Of a stretch of DNA of 48,293 bases, positions 28,416 to 37,230 are shown piece after piece. Position numbers and translations under genes: made by a program. Position 1 is the first letter of the stretch. The number at the start of each line of letters is the position of its first letter. Below the pieces are notes generated by a model that was given only the letters and a program-made list of their open reading frames with translations, was not told where the DNA came from and searched no databases. The DNA comes from Streptomyces sparsogenes (GTDB lineage: Bacteria; Actinomycetota; Actinomycetes; Streptomycetales; Streptomycetaceae): NCBI RefSeq assembly GCF_001704635.1, contig NZ_MAXF01000056.1, forward strand, positions 1 to 48,293, given 5' to 3'.

Positions 28416-30014
28416 TCAGTGCGGCAGCAGCGGCCACTTCTGGGACAGCCGCATGGCGGCCTCGGTCACCGCGGGGTCCGCGGACTGCGCCATCAGGCCG
28501 TCCAGGTACTTGTGGGCGGCTGCCTCGTACAGCTCGTCGACGGCGTAGAGGCGGGCCTCGAGGGCCGCGCGGCGGGCGGCGGCGCGGGTTTCCAGGGTGG
28601 CCTGGGCCTGCCTGGCGCGCTCGGCGCCCGCCACGTCCTCCTCGATCTCCCGCTCCAGCTCGCGCAGCCGCTCGGTGGTGGTCCGGTACGCCGCGAGGTA
28701 CGGATGCTCCTCACCCAGGCCCAGCAGGAAGGCGATGCCGCCCGAGAGCAGCAGCAGCGCGACGAACATCAACGACACGCTGTGCGGGTCCAGGTTGAGC
28801 GACTCGAGGAGGCTCGGCTGGTGGCTGAGCCTGTCCCGCACCTCCTGGGGCACGTCGGCCGACAGCTCCAGCGGAGGCTCGTCCTGGAACGCCACCTTGG
28901 CCCGCAGATCGCCCAGCGCCCAGGCGCCGTACCCCCAGACGGCGATCAGCGCGAGCGCGGGCACGGCGGCGAGCCGGACCGCGCCGGTGCCGGAGCAGTG
29001 CCGCAGGATCCGGCCGCCGGTGTGCGGGGCGAGGATCATCGCCACGCCGACGGCCAGGGTGAGGCTGACGGAGAGCAGATTGGCGAAGGCGCCGACGCCG
29101 TGCAAATTCTCGAACACGGTGTAGTAGACGGGCAGTTCCACGAGCACCAGCAGCACCAGCACGCCGACCTTCAAGCGGTGCGATATGCCGGGCCGCGCCG
29201 CCGCGCCCTCCCAGGCCGCCCTGGTGGACAGGGCCCGGTCGGCCTCGGCGTCGGGCGCCGACAGGTCGTGGTCGGCCACGGACTGCCAGCCGGCGTGGTG
29301 CCTCGCGGTCTCCGGCTCGTCGTCGCGGTACGCCTGCGCCGGGCCGCGACGGGCGGCGGTCGCGCCGTTCACGCCTTGCGCGCCGGTCGAGCCCTGCGCG
29401 CCGGGCGGGTCGGCGGTGCCGCCGGTGCCATGGGTGCCGTCGGTCCAGTCCGGGGGCATCCGGTCGCGCAGCCACCGGCGCTCGAAGCCGCCCCGGATGG
29501 TGTCGCGGAAGTTCTGCCACCGGTCGGCCCGTCGCGCCAGCCGGTCCAGCTGCGCGACGGTGACCCGCTGCTGCTGCTCCAGGTCGGCGCGGCGCCGGCC
29601 CGCCCGCGTCAGCCGCTCCTCGGCGGTTGTGACGGCCGCCCGTACGCGGCCGGCCTCCAGGGCACCGGCCTCCTCGGCCCGCGCCGCCTCCTCGGTGAGC
29701 CGGTGCCTGACGCGGTTGCGCAGGCTGGCCAGTTCGGCGAAGTACGGGATCCGGTCGGGGCTGCCCAGCACCCAGGGGTCGAAGACCCGCCGGGTGCCGG
29801 CCACCTCGCCGCGCTTGCGGGCCCGGTCGGTGAGCCAGTCGCCGTCGCCGCCGCGGATGACGCCTGGCTCGACGGGCTCCGGCTGCGGCAGGGCCCCGTC
29901 GGGGAAGCGCCGCGCGGCGCGCCCGCGGTGCCCGCGGTCGGCGTCGGGCCCGCGGCGGCGCAGCCTCAGCCGCCGCGGGGCCTCGCCGTCGCTACCGGTA
30001 ATCGGTGTGGACAT
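28416..30014 (-). CDS. Multi-pass membrane protein with coiled coils
   Basis: The protein is 532 aa. A basic N-terminus leads to a long coiled coil (about residues 105-165, VRAAVTTAEERLTRAGRRRA, DLEQQQRVTVAQLDRLARRA), then a Gly/Thr-rich linker. About four membrane segments lie between ~275 and ~435 (VGVLVLLVLVELPVYYTVF; LLSVSLTLAVGVAMILA; AAVPALALIAVWGYGAW; SLMFVALLLLSGGIAFLLGL). A second coiled coil forms the C-terminus (RTTTERLRELEREIEEDVAG). No catalytic motif is seen. The ATG at 30014 overlaps the upstream gene by 23 bases, so the unit is tightly coupled. It is probably a membrane scaffold for the neighbouring VWA and isochorismatase-like proteins (inference). Confidence 0.8.
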   Translation of the reverse strand: MSTPITGSDGEAPRRLRLRRRGPDADRGHRGRAARRFPDGALPQPEPVEPGVIRGGDGDWLTDRARKRGEVAGTRRVFDPWVLGSPDRIPYFAELASLRNRVRHRLTEEAARAEEAGALEAGRVRAAVTTAEERLTRAGRRRADLEQQQRVTVAQLDRLARRADRWQNFRDTIRGGFERRWLRDRMPPDWTDGTHGTGGTADPPGAQGSTGAQGVNGATAARRGPAQAYRDDEPETARHHAGWQSVADHDLSAPDAEADRALSTRAAWEGAAARPGISHRLKVGVLVLLVLVELPVYYTVFENLHGVGAFANLLSVSLTLAVGVAMILAPHTGGRILRHCSGTGAVRLAAVPALALIAVWGYGAWALGDLRAKVAFQDEPPLELSADVPQEVRDRLSHQPSLLESLNLDPHSVSLMFVALLLLSGGIAFLLGLGEEHPYLAAYRTTTERLRELEREIEEDVAGAERARQAQATLETRAAARRAALEARLYAVDELYEAAAHKYLDGLMAQSADPAVTEAAMRLSQKWPLLPH

Positions 30015-30867
30015 GGGCCTTCATCCTCCCCTCCAGGACCTCCGTCCAGAACGCGTTGAACTGCTCGTACCGGGAGGTGTCGGTGTGGTACTTCATGCCG
30101 TAGCCCACCGGGTAGATGTCGGCGCCGGACAGCTCCGGCGTGCCGTGGGACTTCAGGAAGCCGTCGGCGGTCTTCTCGCGGCTCGCTTCGGTGGACAGGT
30201 CCTGCCGCCCCAGCCGGAAGTCGGGGTCGCCCTGGTCGAAGTCGCTCACCACGAGCACGTCGAACGAGGCGTCGCCGCCGGACGGCTTGGTCAGCGCGAT
30301 CCGCGACAGGCCGCCGAGCACATCGGAGCCGGGCTCCTGCTTCTTGGCGCACTTCAGCAGCTTGATCGCGCTGGAGAGGGCGACCGTGCGCAGGGCCTTG
30401 CGGGTGTGGTCGCGGTCGGAGGTCTTCGAGCCGTCCGGGTCCAGGTCGAGGGGGCTGACCTGGCACTTGGAGGCCATGGAGACCTTGGTGATCGGGGCGA
30501 AGGACGTCTTGCGGCACTTACGGTCCTTCAGGAACGTGTCCAGCCTCGCCGTAAGCTTCGCCTCCGCGTCGAAGCCGGTCTTCGCGTCGACGGCCGAGCC
30601 CGACCCGTCGACCACGATGCCGCACGCCTGGGAGTAGCGCTCCGGTTCGTTGGACATCGCGTCGCAGGCCGTGCCGGCCGCGGCCAGGGCGAGCACCAGC
30701 GCGGCGGGCAGCGCGCGGCGGACGGTGACGCGGTGGGGAGCCGGGCGCGGGGCGGTCGCACGGCGTGGGGCCGGGCGACGGGCGGTTTCGCGACGGGGGG
30801 CCGGGCGCGGCCGGGCGGCGGGGCCTTGAGGGTCGGGGCCCTGGAGGGCGGGGTTGTCGGCGGTCAT
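29992..30867 (-). CDS. Membrane-anchored VWA-like protein (candidate lipoprotein)
   Basis: The 291-aa protein has a ~50-residue Arg/Pro-rich cytoplasmic tail, one hydrophobic segment (52-67, ALPAALVLALAAAG) ending in TAC with Cys68, then an extracytoplasmic domain. The DGSGS motif (87-91) matches the MIDAS DxSxS of von Willebrand A domains, and the later FDVLVVSDFDQGD fits a following VWA strand. The AAGTAC stretch could be a lipobox, but the long N-tail is unusual for a lipoprotein. The ATG at 30867 has GGAGGAG upstream and overlaps the previous stop (ATGA). A metal-dependent ligand or protein interaction outside the membrane is likely (inference from VWA). Confidence 0.72.
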   Translation of the reverse strand: MTADNPALQGPDPQGPAARPRPAPRRETARRPAPRRATAPRPAPHRVTVRRALPAALVLALAAAGTACDAMSNEPERYSQACGIVVDGSGSAVDAKTGFDAEAKLTARLDTFLKDRKCRKTSFAPITKVSMASKCQVSPLDLDPDGSKTSDRDHTRKALRTVALSSAIKLLKCAKKQEPGSDVLGGLSRIALTKPSGGDASFDVLVVSDFDQGDPDFRLGRQDLSTEASREKTADGFLKSHGTPELSGADIYPVGYGMKYHTDTSRYEQFNAFWTEVLEGRMKAHVHTDYR

Positions 30868-31556
30868 CGCGCACTCCTCCCGTCGGCGCGGTAGGTGTTC
30901 TGCCGCTCGAGTATCTGGAGCGCCCGGGACGTGGCCGTCCGGGCGTGTTCGTCGTCGGCCAGCAGCCATATGTCGGGCCGGTGCCAGGACGGGTCCAGCT
31001 CCACCCGGCCGGGCAGCCAGTCGCCGGGCGGGCGCCGGGCGAGGCGGCCGAAGTGGGGGTGGGCCGCGCGCACCCCGTCCCAGTAGCAGGCGAGCCGCTG
31101 GTTGGCCTGGTCGACGACGGCCTGCGCGTGCGACCGGCAGCGGTCCACGCTGGTGCGCCACTGGCCCACCCAGAGGCCGTACCGCGCCAGGGCGGCGGGC
31201 CTGGGGTCCTCGCGGACGTCGTACTGGGTGACCACGCGCACCGATTCGGCGCGCAGCCTGCTGATGAGGGCCTGCTCCCGGCCGATCAGCGAGGAGCGCA
31301 GCTGCTCGGTGGCCCGGCGGGCCGAGGTGCGCACCTCCATGACGTACGGGGTGATGAGCAGCTCCGGGGCAGGCGGCTCGATGGACGGCGGCGTGCCGTC
31401 CGGCCCGCCCCCGGGCGGTGCGGCGGCCACCGTGAAGGTGATGCGGGGCACGCCCCGGGCGGCGTCACGCCTGCCCCGATGGCGGGCCCTGAGGCGCGCG
31501 GTGGGGCCGAGCCCACCCCGGCGCGCCACGCCGTTGACACTGTCGGATGTGATCAT
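30864..31556 (-). CDS. Hypothetical protein, first gene of the VWA unit
   Basis: The 230-aa protein has a basic, disordered N-terminal ~60 residues with a Pro/Gly stretch. A helical core follows (RTSARRATEQLRSSLIGREQ, RTSVDRCRSHAQAVVDQANQ), then a C-terminal part with conserved-looking Trp/Pro positions (PHFGRLARRPPGDWLPGRVE, SWHRPDIWLLADDEHA). No membrane helix. The ATG at 31556 has a weak G-rich site; the stop overlaps the VWA gene start (ATGA). I do not recognise the family; the core could bind its membrane partners. Confidence 0.75.
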   Translation of the reverse strand: MITSDSVNGVARRGGLGPTARLRARHRGRRDAARGVPRITFTVAAAPPGGGPDGTPPSIEPPAPELLITPYVMEVRTSARRATEQLRSSLIGREQALISRLRAESVRVVTQYDVREDPRPAALARYGLWVGQWRTSVDRCRSHAQAVVDQANQRLACYWDGVRAAHPHFGRLARRPPGDWLPGRVELDPSWHRPDIWLLADDEHARTATSRALQILERQNTYRADGRSAR

Positions 31557-31862
31557 GGATTTCCGTCCCCCGATTTCCTCGGCATGGAATTCGACTCCGG
31601 ACCTCCCCTTTTACGGAAAGCAGCATTCCGCTTTGCTCCGCGCGGGGGCGCGGTGGCCGAGCCGAATACCTGTTCAGACCGTAGCGGTAACGTCATACCC
31701 GGGAATGCTCCCCGCACGGCCCACCCCCGAAAACGCCCGGAACTCAACCGGAGTTCGCCCGCGACCGCGTCTGGCCGCGCGTCATACTGGGCATGATTTC
31801 CGGGTCCCCTCTCATTGATCACGGAATTCGGTACCCGGCCGCGAGGGAAAGGAGACGGGCCG
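31557..31862. promoter_or_regulatory. Divergent intergenic region between VWA unit and radical-SAM gene
   Basis: This 306-base stretch has no gene I can support. It holds a 6-bp dyad (GAACTC-N5-GAGTTC, 31740-31756) and a plausible plus-strand -10 (CATACT, about 31782). Local AT content is higher than in the flanking genes. It must drive both directions, but I cannot fix either promoter. Confidence 0.4.
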
Positions 31863-32570
31863 ATGGAAAACGCCTCCCTGCGCCGGGATCCGGTGCTCCG
31901 GATCAGCGGGACGCACTTCCCGGTGGAGACCCTCGGGCCCGGCCGGCGGCTGGGCATCTGGCTGCAGGGGTGCGGGCTGGCCTGCGCCGGGTGCATGTCG
32001 CGGCACACCTGGGACCCGGGGGGTGGCGCCCCCCGCACGGTCTCGTCCCTGCTCGGACTGTGGCGCGCTGCGCTGGCGCGGGGGGCCGACGGGCTGACGG
32101 TCAGCGGCGGCGAGCCGCTCGACCAGCCGACCGGCCTGGCGGCCCTGCTGGCCGGGGCGGACCGCGCCCGCGCGCAGGCGCGGGCGCCGGGCGGCCCGGC
32201 GGCCGGGCGCGACATCGACTTCCTCCTGTACACGGGCTACGAGGAGGACGAAGTGGAGCGCGACGCGGCGCGCTCCGCCGCGGTCCACCACGCCGATGTC
32301 CTGGTGACCGGCCGCTTCCGGGCGGCCGAGCCCACGCGTCTGGTGTGGCGCGGCTCGGCCAACCAGCGCATGCGGCCGCGTACGGCACTGGGGCGGGCGC
32401 GCTACGAGGCGCATCTGACCCGGACGGCGAGTGGACCCCGTCTGCAAGTGGTCGAGGGAGAGGACGATGTGCGGCTCTACGGAGTGCCGTTGCGCGGCGA
32501 ACTGTCGGCGCTGGAGCGCCGCCTGCGGCGAGCGGGGGTGCGCCTCACGGACCCGAGCTGGCGCCCGTGA
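31863..32570 (+). CDS. Radical-SAM/4Fe-4S activase-like protein (NrdG/PflA-related)
   Basis: The 235-aa protein has an iron-sulfur motif CGLACAGC (Cys37-x3-Cys41-x2-Cys44) preceded by LGIWLQGCG, the layout of small glycyl-radical activase-type enzymes. The GGE-like motif that binds SAM reads VSGGEPLDQPTGL. Further features are DFLLYTGYEEDEV and a C-terminal segment (LQVVEGEDDVRLYGVPLRGE). AAGGAG lies nine bases before ATG 31863; a longer in-frame start at 31815 has no such site. No glycyl-radical enzyme is nearby, so the substrate may be one of the neighbouring proteins (inference). Confidence 0.83.
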   Translation: MENASLRRDPVLRISGTHFPVETLGPGRRLGIWLQGCGLACAGCMSRHTWDPGGGAPRTVSSLLGLWRAALARGADGLTVSGGEPLDQPTGLAALLAGADRARAQARAPGGPAAGRDIDFLLYTGYEEDEVERDAARSAAVHHADVLVTGRFRAAEPTRLVWRGSANQRMRPRTALGRARYEAHLTRTASGPRLQVVEGEDDVRLYGVPLRGELSALERRLRRAGVRLTDPSWRP

Positions 32571-33225
32571 GGGTGGCCGCGGGCGCGGGTGCGGGTGTCT
32601 GCCGGGGCGCGGGTGTCTGCGCGGGCGCGGGCTGGGCTGCGGGCGCGGGTGTCTGCGCGGGCGCGGGCTGGGCTGCGGGCGCGGGCCGGGGCGGATAGCG
32701 GGGCGGGGGGAGCGGGCGCGTGGTCCGCGGCCGGCGCGGTGGTCCCGGCTGCCGCAGGGGCCCGGTCCGTCGCAGGGGGCGCGGCCGTGGCAGGCGCCCG
32801 GGCCGCCGGCGGGCTCCGGGCCGGCGCAGGGGGCGCGGTCGCCGCACCGGGCGCGGTCGGTTCAGCGGGCGGAGTCGGCGCGGTGCGTGCAGGGACGCCG
32901 GTCGCCCCAGCGCGCGCCTTTGCCGCAAGGGCCGCCGTCGGCGTGGCCGGCGCGGTGGTCCCGGCTGCCGCAGGGGTCGTCCCCGCCTTCGCAGGGGTCC
33001 CGGCCGTCGCAGGGGGCGCGGTCGCCGCACCGGGCGCGGTCGGTTCAGCGGGCGGAGTCGGCGCGGTGGGTGCAGGGATGCCGGTCGCCCCAGCGCGCGC
33101 CTTTGCCGCAAGGGCCGCCGTCGGCATGGCCGCCGCAGGGGTCCCGGCTGCCGCAGGGGTCGCCGTCGCAGGGGTCCCGGCCGTCGCAGGGGGCGCAGGA
33201 GTCGCCGTCGCAGGGGGCGCGCGGG
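32571..33225 (-). repeat. Low-complexity repeat block with a possible Pro/Ala/Thr-rich ORF
   Basis: No ordinary gene is visible. A direct repeat of about 117 bp (32826-32942 and 33009-33125) is offset by 183 bases (61 codons). Nearer 32590-32690 there are shorter GCGGGCGCGGG-type repeats. On the minus strand a GTG overlaps the macro-gene stop (GTGA, about 33229) and opens a frame reading TRAPPATATPAPPATAGTPA, then TAALAAKARAGATGIPAP. It runs to a stop at 32477. A cleaner C-terminus in another frame ends at 32545 (PAPAATLTGASSGP), suggesting a frameshift. A coupled, extended Pro-rich protein is possible but weakly supported. Confidence 0.5.
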
Positions 33226-34476
33226 TCACAGTGCGCCTACGGCCTCGGCTATGTCGCGGGTGCGGACCACCAGGTGCACTCGCCAGCGGGCGTCCCGGGC
33301 GAGTTCGTCGCGGATCGCCCAGCGCAGCCAGGTCGCGCTGACCGCCGGGGCCAGCCCGCCCCGGCCCGCGCCGAGCAGGGGGAAGCAGATGGACGACAGC
33401 TCGGGGCGGTACCGGTCGCGCTCCGCGCGGGCGAGGGCGAAGCACGCGCTGACCGCGCGGGCGATGCTCTCCGGGCGCACCTCGTACGTGTCGTCCTGCG
33501 GTGTGGCCACCGCGGCGTGGTAGATCCGCCGGACGCCGCGCGCGGCGAGCGCCCCGGACGACGTGGGCACCACCGTGCCCGGCCGGACCGGCAGGCCCGG
33601 GCGCCCGTGGGCGCGCAGCCACGCGGCGAGTTCGCGCGTGAGCACGTCGTCGACGATCTCCCCGGCGGGGTCGCGCACGGCGGCGGCGAGGCGCAGCGCG
33701 CCGGAGACGGTCGGCCGGAAGGTCTTGGACATCTCCAGGTAGACGTTCTCCGAGGAGACCAAGACCTCGATGTCGCGGAGCAGTTCTATGGGCGAGACGT
33801 GCAGGGTGACGGTGCTACGCGCGTCCACCGGAACGCTGTCGACCCGCAGCGGGGGCTCCTGTCCGCCCTGGCCGCCGACGCCCCCCGCGCCCCCCGCGCC
33901 GCCTTGACGGCCTCGCCCGCCCGCGCCGCCCTGCGTGTCCTGGCCGCCTGCCCCGCCTGCGCCACCTGCGCCACCTGCGCCGACTGCGCCGACCGCGCCG
34001 ACCGCGCCGACTGCGCCACCCGAGGGTGGCGGACCGCCCCGGCCCGTCTGCCGGGCGGGCGCGGAGGGCGGTTCCCGCAGGACGGTCAGGACGGCCTCGG
34101 CGAGCTGCTGGATCACCTGCGGTTCCTGATGTCTGCGGAACCGCTCGGGGGTGACCCCGTACACGCCGGCGGCCATCTTTCGGCGGTCGGCGGCGGGGGC
34201 GCCCCGGCGGTCGGGGAGCAGTCCGAAGGTGTGGGCCGCGGCCCGGCCGAGCAGGTCCTTCTCGCCGAGCCGCCGCACGGCCTCCTTGAGCAGGGCCTCG
34301 ATGCCCGCCGGGGCGTCGTCGGGGCCGTCGCAGAAGCCGCCCGCCACGGCCACCGCGCGCAGCGCCGGCCGATCGGTTCCGCGCAGGCCGGCCAGCCCGG
34401 GCCTGCGGATGGTTTTCAGTTCGTCCAGGAGTTGATCGTATGTGGGCGGAGTTGACGGCAATGGCTCCTGACTCAT
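33226..34476 (-). CDS. Macro-domain protein with helical N-terminus and Gly-rich linker
   Basis: The protein is 416 aa. Residues 1-140 are helical (TYDQLLDELKTIRRPGLAGL, GVTPERFRRHQEPQVIQQLA). A Gly/Ala-rich linker (about 141-200, many GAVGAV/GAGGAG units) leads to a C-terminal macro domain. Macro features are a VLVSSENVYLEM strand-loop (equivalent of IVNAAN), GTVVPTSSGALAARGVRRIY (the Gly-rich loop and following strand) and SSICFPLLGAGRGGL (the phosphate loop). Macro domains bind or hydrolyse ADP-ribose and its derivatives. The ATG at 34476 has only a weak GGTGA. It is divergent from the kinase operon. The presence of a RES-domain gene in the same locus suggests ADP-ribose or NAD signalling (inference). 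Confidence 0.8.
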   Translation of the reverse strand: MSQEPLPSTPPTYDQLLDELKTIRRPGLAGLRGTDRPALRAVAVAGGFCDGPDDAPAGIEALLKEAVRRLGEKDLLGRAAAHTFGLLPDRRGAPAADRRKMAAGVYGVTPERFRRHQEPQVIQQLAEAVLTVLREPPSAPARQTGRGGPPPSGGAVGAVGAVGAVGAGGAGGAGGAGGQDTQGGAGGRGRQGGAGGAGGVGGQGGQEPPLRVDSVPVDARSTVTLHVSPIELLRDIEVLVSSENVYLEMSKTFRPTVSGALRLAAAVRDPAGEIVDDVLTRELAAWLRAHGRPGLPVRPGTVVPTSSGALAARGVRRIYHAAVATPQDDTYEVRPESIARAVSACFALARAERDRYRPELSSICFPLLGAGRGGLAPAVSATWLRWAIRDELARDARWRVHLVVRTRDIAEAVGAL

Positions 34477-34668
34477 GGTCACCAGGCTAGCGATGGGCGA
34501 CGTAAGAGGAAATCGCGCCCGCGCCCGCCCGCCCGCTTTTGCCGTGCCTCGCCACAGCCGGGAATTCCGGGCCGTACGGGAACGCATTTCCGATTACCCG
34601 GGCCAGTTTTCTTGATCCACGGCCCGTCGATCTCCGCGACTCCCGCCATGACGCACGAGGTGACTGAT

Positions 34669-37230
34669 GTGACCCAGCCGCAAGAACCGCCCGCCACGGA
34701 ATACGAGGAATACGAGCCCGACGCACCACACGGGCCCGGCGCAGAGCACGGCAGGCCCGAGGAGAACCAGGCGTACGCCGCCGGACCGCCGCCCACCGAA
34801 CACGAGGAGCCACCCCCACCGCCCCCGCCACCCGCCGCCGCGGCGGCCACCGCCGCGGCGCCCACCGAGGCCGAGTTCCCCACAGGGGTCGCGGAAACGC
34901 CCGCGCAGGTCGCGCACGGGGGACGCGACCTGCGCGGGGACACCTCGCTGCTGCCGCTCTCGCTGCGCGACCGGTTCCGGCTGCGGGCCGTGCTGCGCCG
35001 CCCCGAGCGCCCGTACCAGGCGGCGGTCTACCGCGTCGAGGACGACCACGGCACCCACATCATCAAGTGGTACCACCGCGGCCACGCCCCCGACCCCCGG
35101 GTGTGGGAGCTGCTGGGCGAGCGGCCGCGCCGCCACCTCACCCACCTCACCGAGGCCGACGACACCGGGGCGGACGGCCACCCGTACGACCTGGCCCCGT
35201 CCTACGGCGAGACCGACCTCGCGCGCTACCTGAAGGACAATCCCGGCCCCGTCGACCCCGCGTTCATCCTCCACGTCGTACGGCAGCTCCACGAGGCCCT
35301 CACCACCCTGCACGAGCTGAGCATCGTGCACCGGGACCTCAGCCCGGCCAACATCGTGCTCGGCAGCCTGGACCCGGCCGCCCCGGACCTCGTGCTCGTC
35401 GACTTCGCCGTCTCCGCCTACGAGCCCGACGAGCGCTACACCCGCGACGAGCGCTGGGTCGGCACCGCCCTCTACATGTCCCCGCAGGCCTCGCTGCGCA
35501 ACCAGCTCATCCACCCGCCCGCCGACTGGTGGTCGCTCGGGATGATCGTCGCCGAGATGGCCGGCGGCCGGCACCCCGTCCCGTTCACCGACAACGACTT
35601 CGTCCGGGAGGAGATCAGCTCCCGCGCCCCGGACCTGTCGCTGGTCACCGACCACCGGCTGCGGCTGCTCTGCATGGGGCTGCTCACCCGGGACCCCGAA
35701 CGCCGCTGGGGCACCGACGAGGTGGCGCAGTGGCTGGTGGGCGGCTCGCCGCCGATCGCCCCGTGGGAGGCGGGCGCCGCCCCCGGCGCCTCGGACCCGG
35801 CCGAGGACCCGGACATCGAGCCGTTCGCCTTCCTCGGCGAGGAGTTCACCAAGCCGAGACAGCTGGCCAGGGCCTTCAGCGAGAACTGGCGGCAGACCCG
35901 GCGCCTCCTCGGCCGCCGCCGCGACCGGACCGAATTCACCCGCTGGCTGCGCCAGTTCGAGGGCCGGCCGGGCCGCGACCCCGACGAGCTGGCGGCGCTG
36001 CTCGACCTGCTGGAGTCGCACGCGTACGCGACCCCGCTCCGGGAACCCGAGCCCACCACCCTGGTGCGGCTGATCTCCTGGCTCGGCCCCACCCTCGACG
36101 CCTCCTACCGCGGCGTGCCGCTCGACCGCGCGGGGCTGGGCGAACTGCTGGAGGGGGCCGGGCACGGCGACGAGTTGGCCCTCTCCGTGGTCGAGGACCT
36201 GCGGGACCACGCGATCCTGCCGCTGCTGGAGTCGCGGCCCGGCGGCGAGGGGCTGGCCGGGGTGCAGCAGCGGTGGCTGACGGCCCGCTCCCGCTGGCGG
36301 GGCCTCGTCGACGAGGTGATCCAGGAGTCGCCCCGGCTGCGCGGCATGCGCGCCGAGGTCCGCGCCGCCACCCGGCTCGACCGCTCCCGGCTCACCGCCC
36401 TGCTGTCGCTCGCCGCGGCCCCCGAGGTCTACCGGCAGCGGCTCGGGGAGCGCGCCACCGCCGCCCTGGCCCGGCTGCCGCAGCCGGTGGCCTGGTACGA
36501 GCGGCTGGTGCGCGACCCCGACGACCTGGTCCGGCTGCAGCTGGCCGTGTGGCTGGCCGGGCTCGCCGACGAGGAGGCCACTCAGGCGCAAAGCCGGCTC
36601 GACGGCGAGCGCGCGCTCCTGCGCCGGGCCCGCGACCTGGACGTCGCCGCCCGGTGGGTGAGCAGACAGGACCGACTGCCCACGCTCGGCTGGGCCCTGG
36701 GCGGGGCGTTCGCGGCCGTCTTCCCGTGGATCTTCCTCATCGGGCTGAGCGACGTCGGCGGGCGCCCGGCCCAGCAGACAGTGCTGACGGCCTGGATGCT
36801 GTCCGTCCCGGGGGCCGCCGCGGTCGTGGCCATGGAGCTGTGGACGGCGTACCGCATCGGAAGCCCCGGCTACCACCCTGACCGGTCGCTCGCCGGGCTG
36901 CTGACCGACCGCACGCTGCCCGTCGCCCGCTTCATACGGCGCCCCGGCGCGCGTTTCCCCGTCCGGGGCCTGCTCATCCTGCTGCCGATCGGCCTGCTGT
37001 GGCTCACCCTCCGCTACGCCGCCTGGGTGTGGCCGATGGCCACCGTGGCCGCCCTCGCCTTCTGGACCTGGCACCGGCTGCGCGGCTGGCGTCGCCATGT
37101 GGCGGAGCTGCGCGCCCGGGACGACCAGGCGCGCCGCGACCGCCACCCGAGAACCACGAGAACACGGCCGACGACGACACCGCCGACAACGACGGTGGCC
37201 GCCCCTTCGCGATCAGGAAGCGCCACATGA
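34669..37230 (+). CDS. Ser/Thr protein kinase-like protein with C-terminal membrane helices
   Basis: The protein is about 853 aa from GTG 34669, favoured by GAGGTGA five bases upstream; ATG 34648 is an alternative. A Glu/Pro-rich disordered N-tail (~85 residues) precedes the kinase. The kinase keeps Lys133 (HIIKWYH), HRD at 221-223 within HRDLSPANIVL, and metal Asp245. The DFG motif is DFA, and the APE motif is replaced by SPQ after GTALYM. A long helical region follows, then hydrophobic segments at about 674-695, 707-730 and 767-802. The active residues suggest a working but atypical kinase. The stop overlaps the next ATG (ATGA). Its phosphorylated partner may be read by the FHA protein at the end of this operon (inference). 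Confidence 0.85.
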   Translation: MTQPQEPPATEYEEYEPDAPHGPGAEHGRPEENQAYAAGPPPTEHEEPPPPPPPPAAAAATAAAPTEAEFPTGVAETPAQVAHGGRDLRGDTSLLPLSLRDRFRLRAVLRRPERPYQAAVYRVEDDHGTHIIKWYHRGHAPDPRVWELLGERPRRHLTHLTEADDTGADGHPYDLAPSYGETDLARYLKDNPGPVDPAFILHVVRQLHEALTTLHELSIVHRDLSPANIVLGSLDPAAPDLVLVDFAVSAYEPDERYTRDERWVGTALYMSPQASLRNQLIHPPADWWSLGMIVAEMAGGRHPVPFTDNDFVREEISSRAPDLSLVTDHRLRLLCMGLLTRDPERRWGTDEVAQWLVGGSPPIAPWEAGAAPGASDPAEDPDIEPFAFLGEEFTKPRQLARAFSENWRQTRRLLGRRRDRTEFTRWLRQFEGRPGRDPDELAALLDLLESHAYATPLREPEPTTLVRLISWLGPTLDASYRGVPLDRAGLGELLEGAGHGDELALSVVEDLRDHAILPLLESRPGGEGLAGVQQRWLTARSRWRGLVDEVIQESPRLRGMRAEVRAATRLDRSRLTALLSLAAAPEVYRQRLGERATAALARLPQPVAWYERLVRDPDDLVRLQLAVWLAGLADEEATQAQSRLDGERALLRRARDLDVAARWVSRQDRLPTLGWALGGAFAAVFPWIFLIGLSDVGGRPAQQTVLTAWMLSVPGAAAVVAMELWTAYRIGSPGYHPDRSLAGLLTDRTLPVARFIRRPGARFPVRGLLILLPIGLLWLTLRYAAWVWPMATVAALAFWTWHRLRGWRRHVAELRARDDQARRDRHPRTTRTRPTTTPPTTTVAAPSRSGSAT

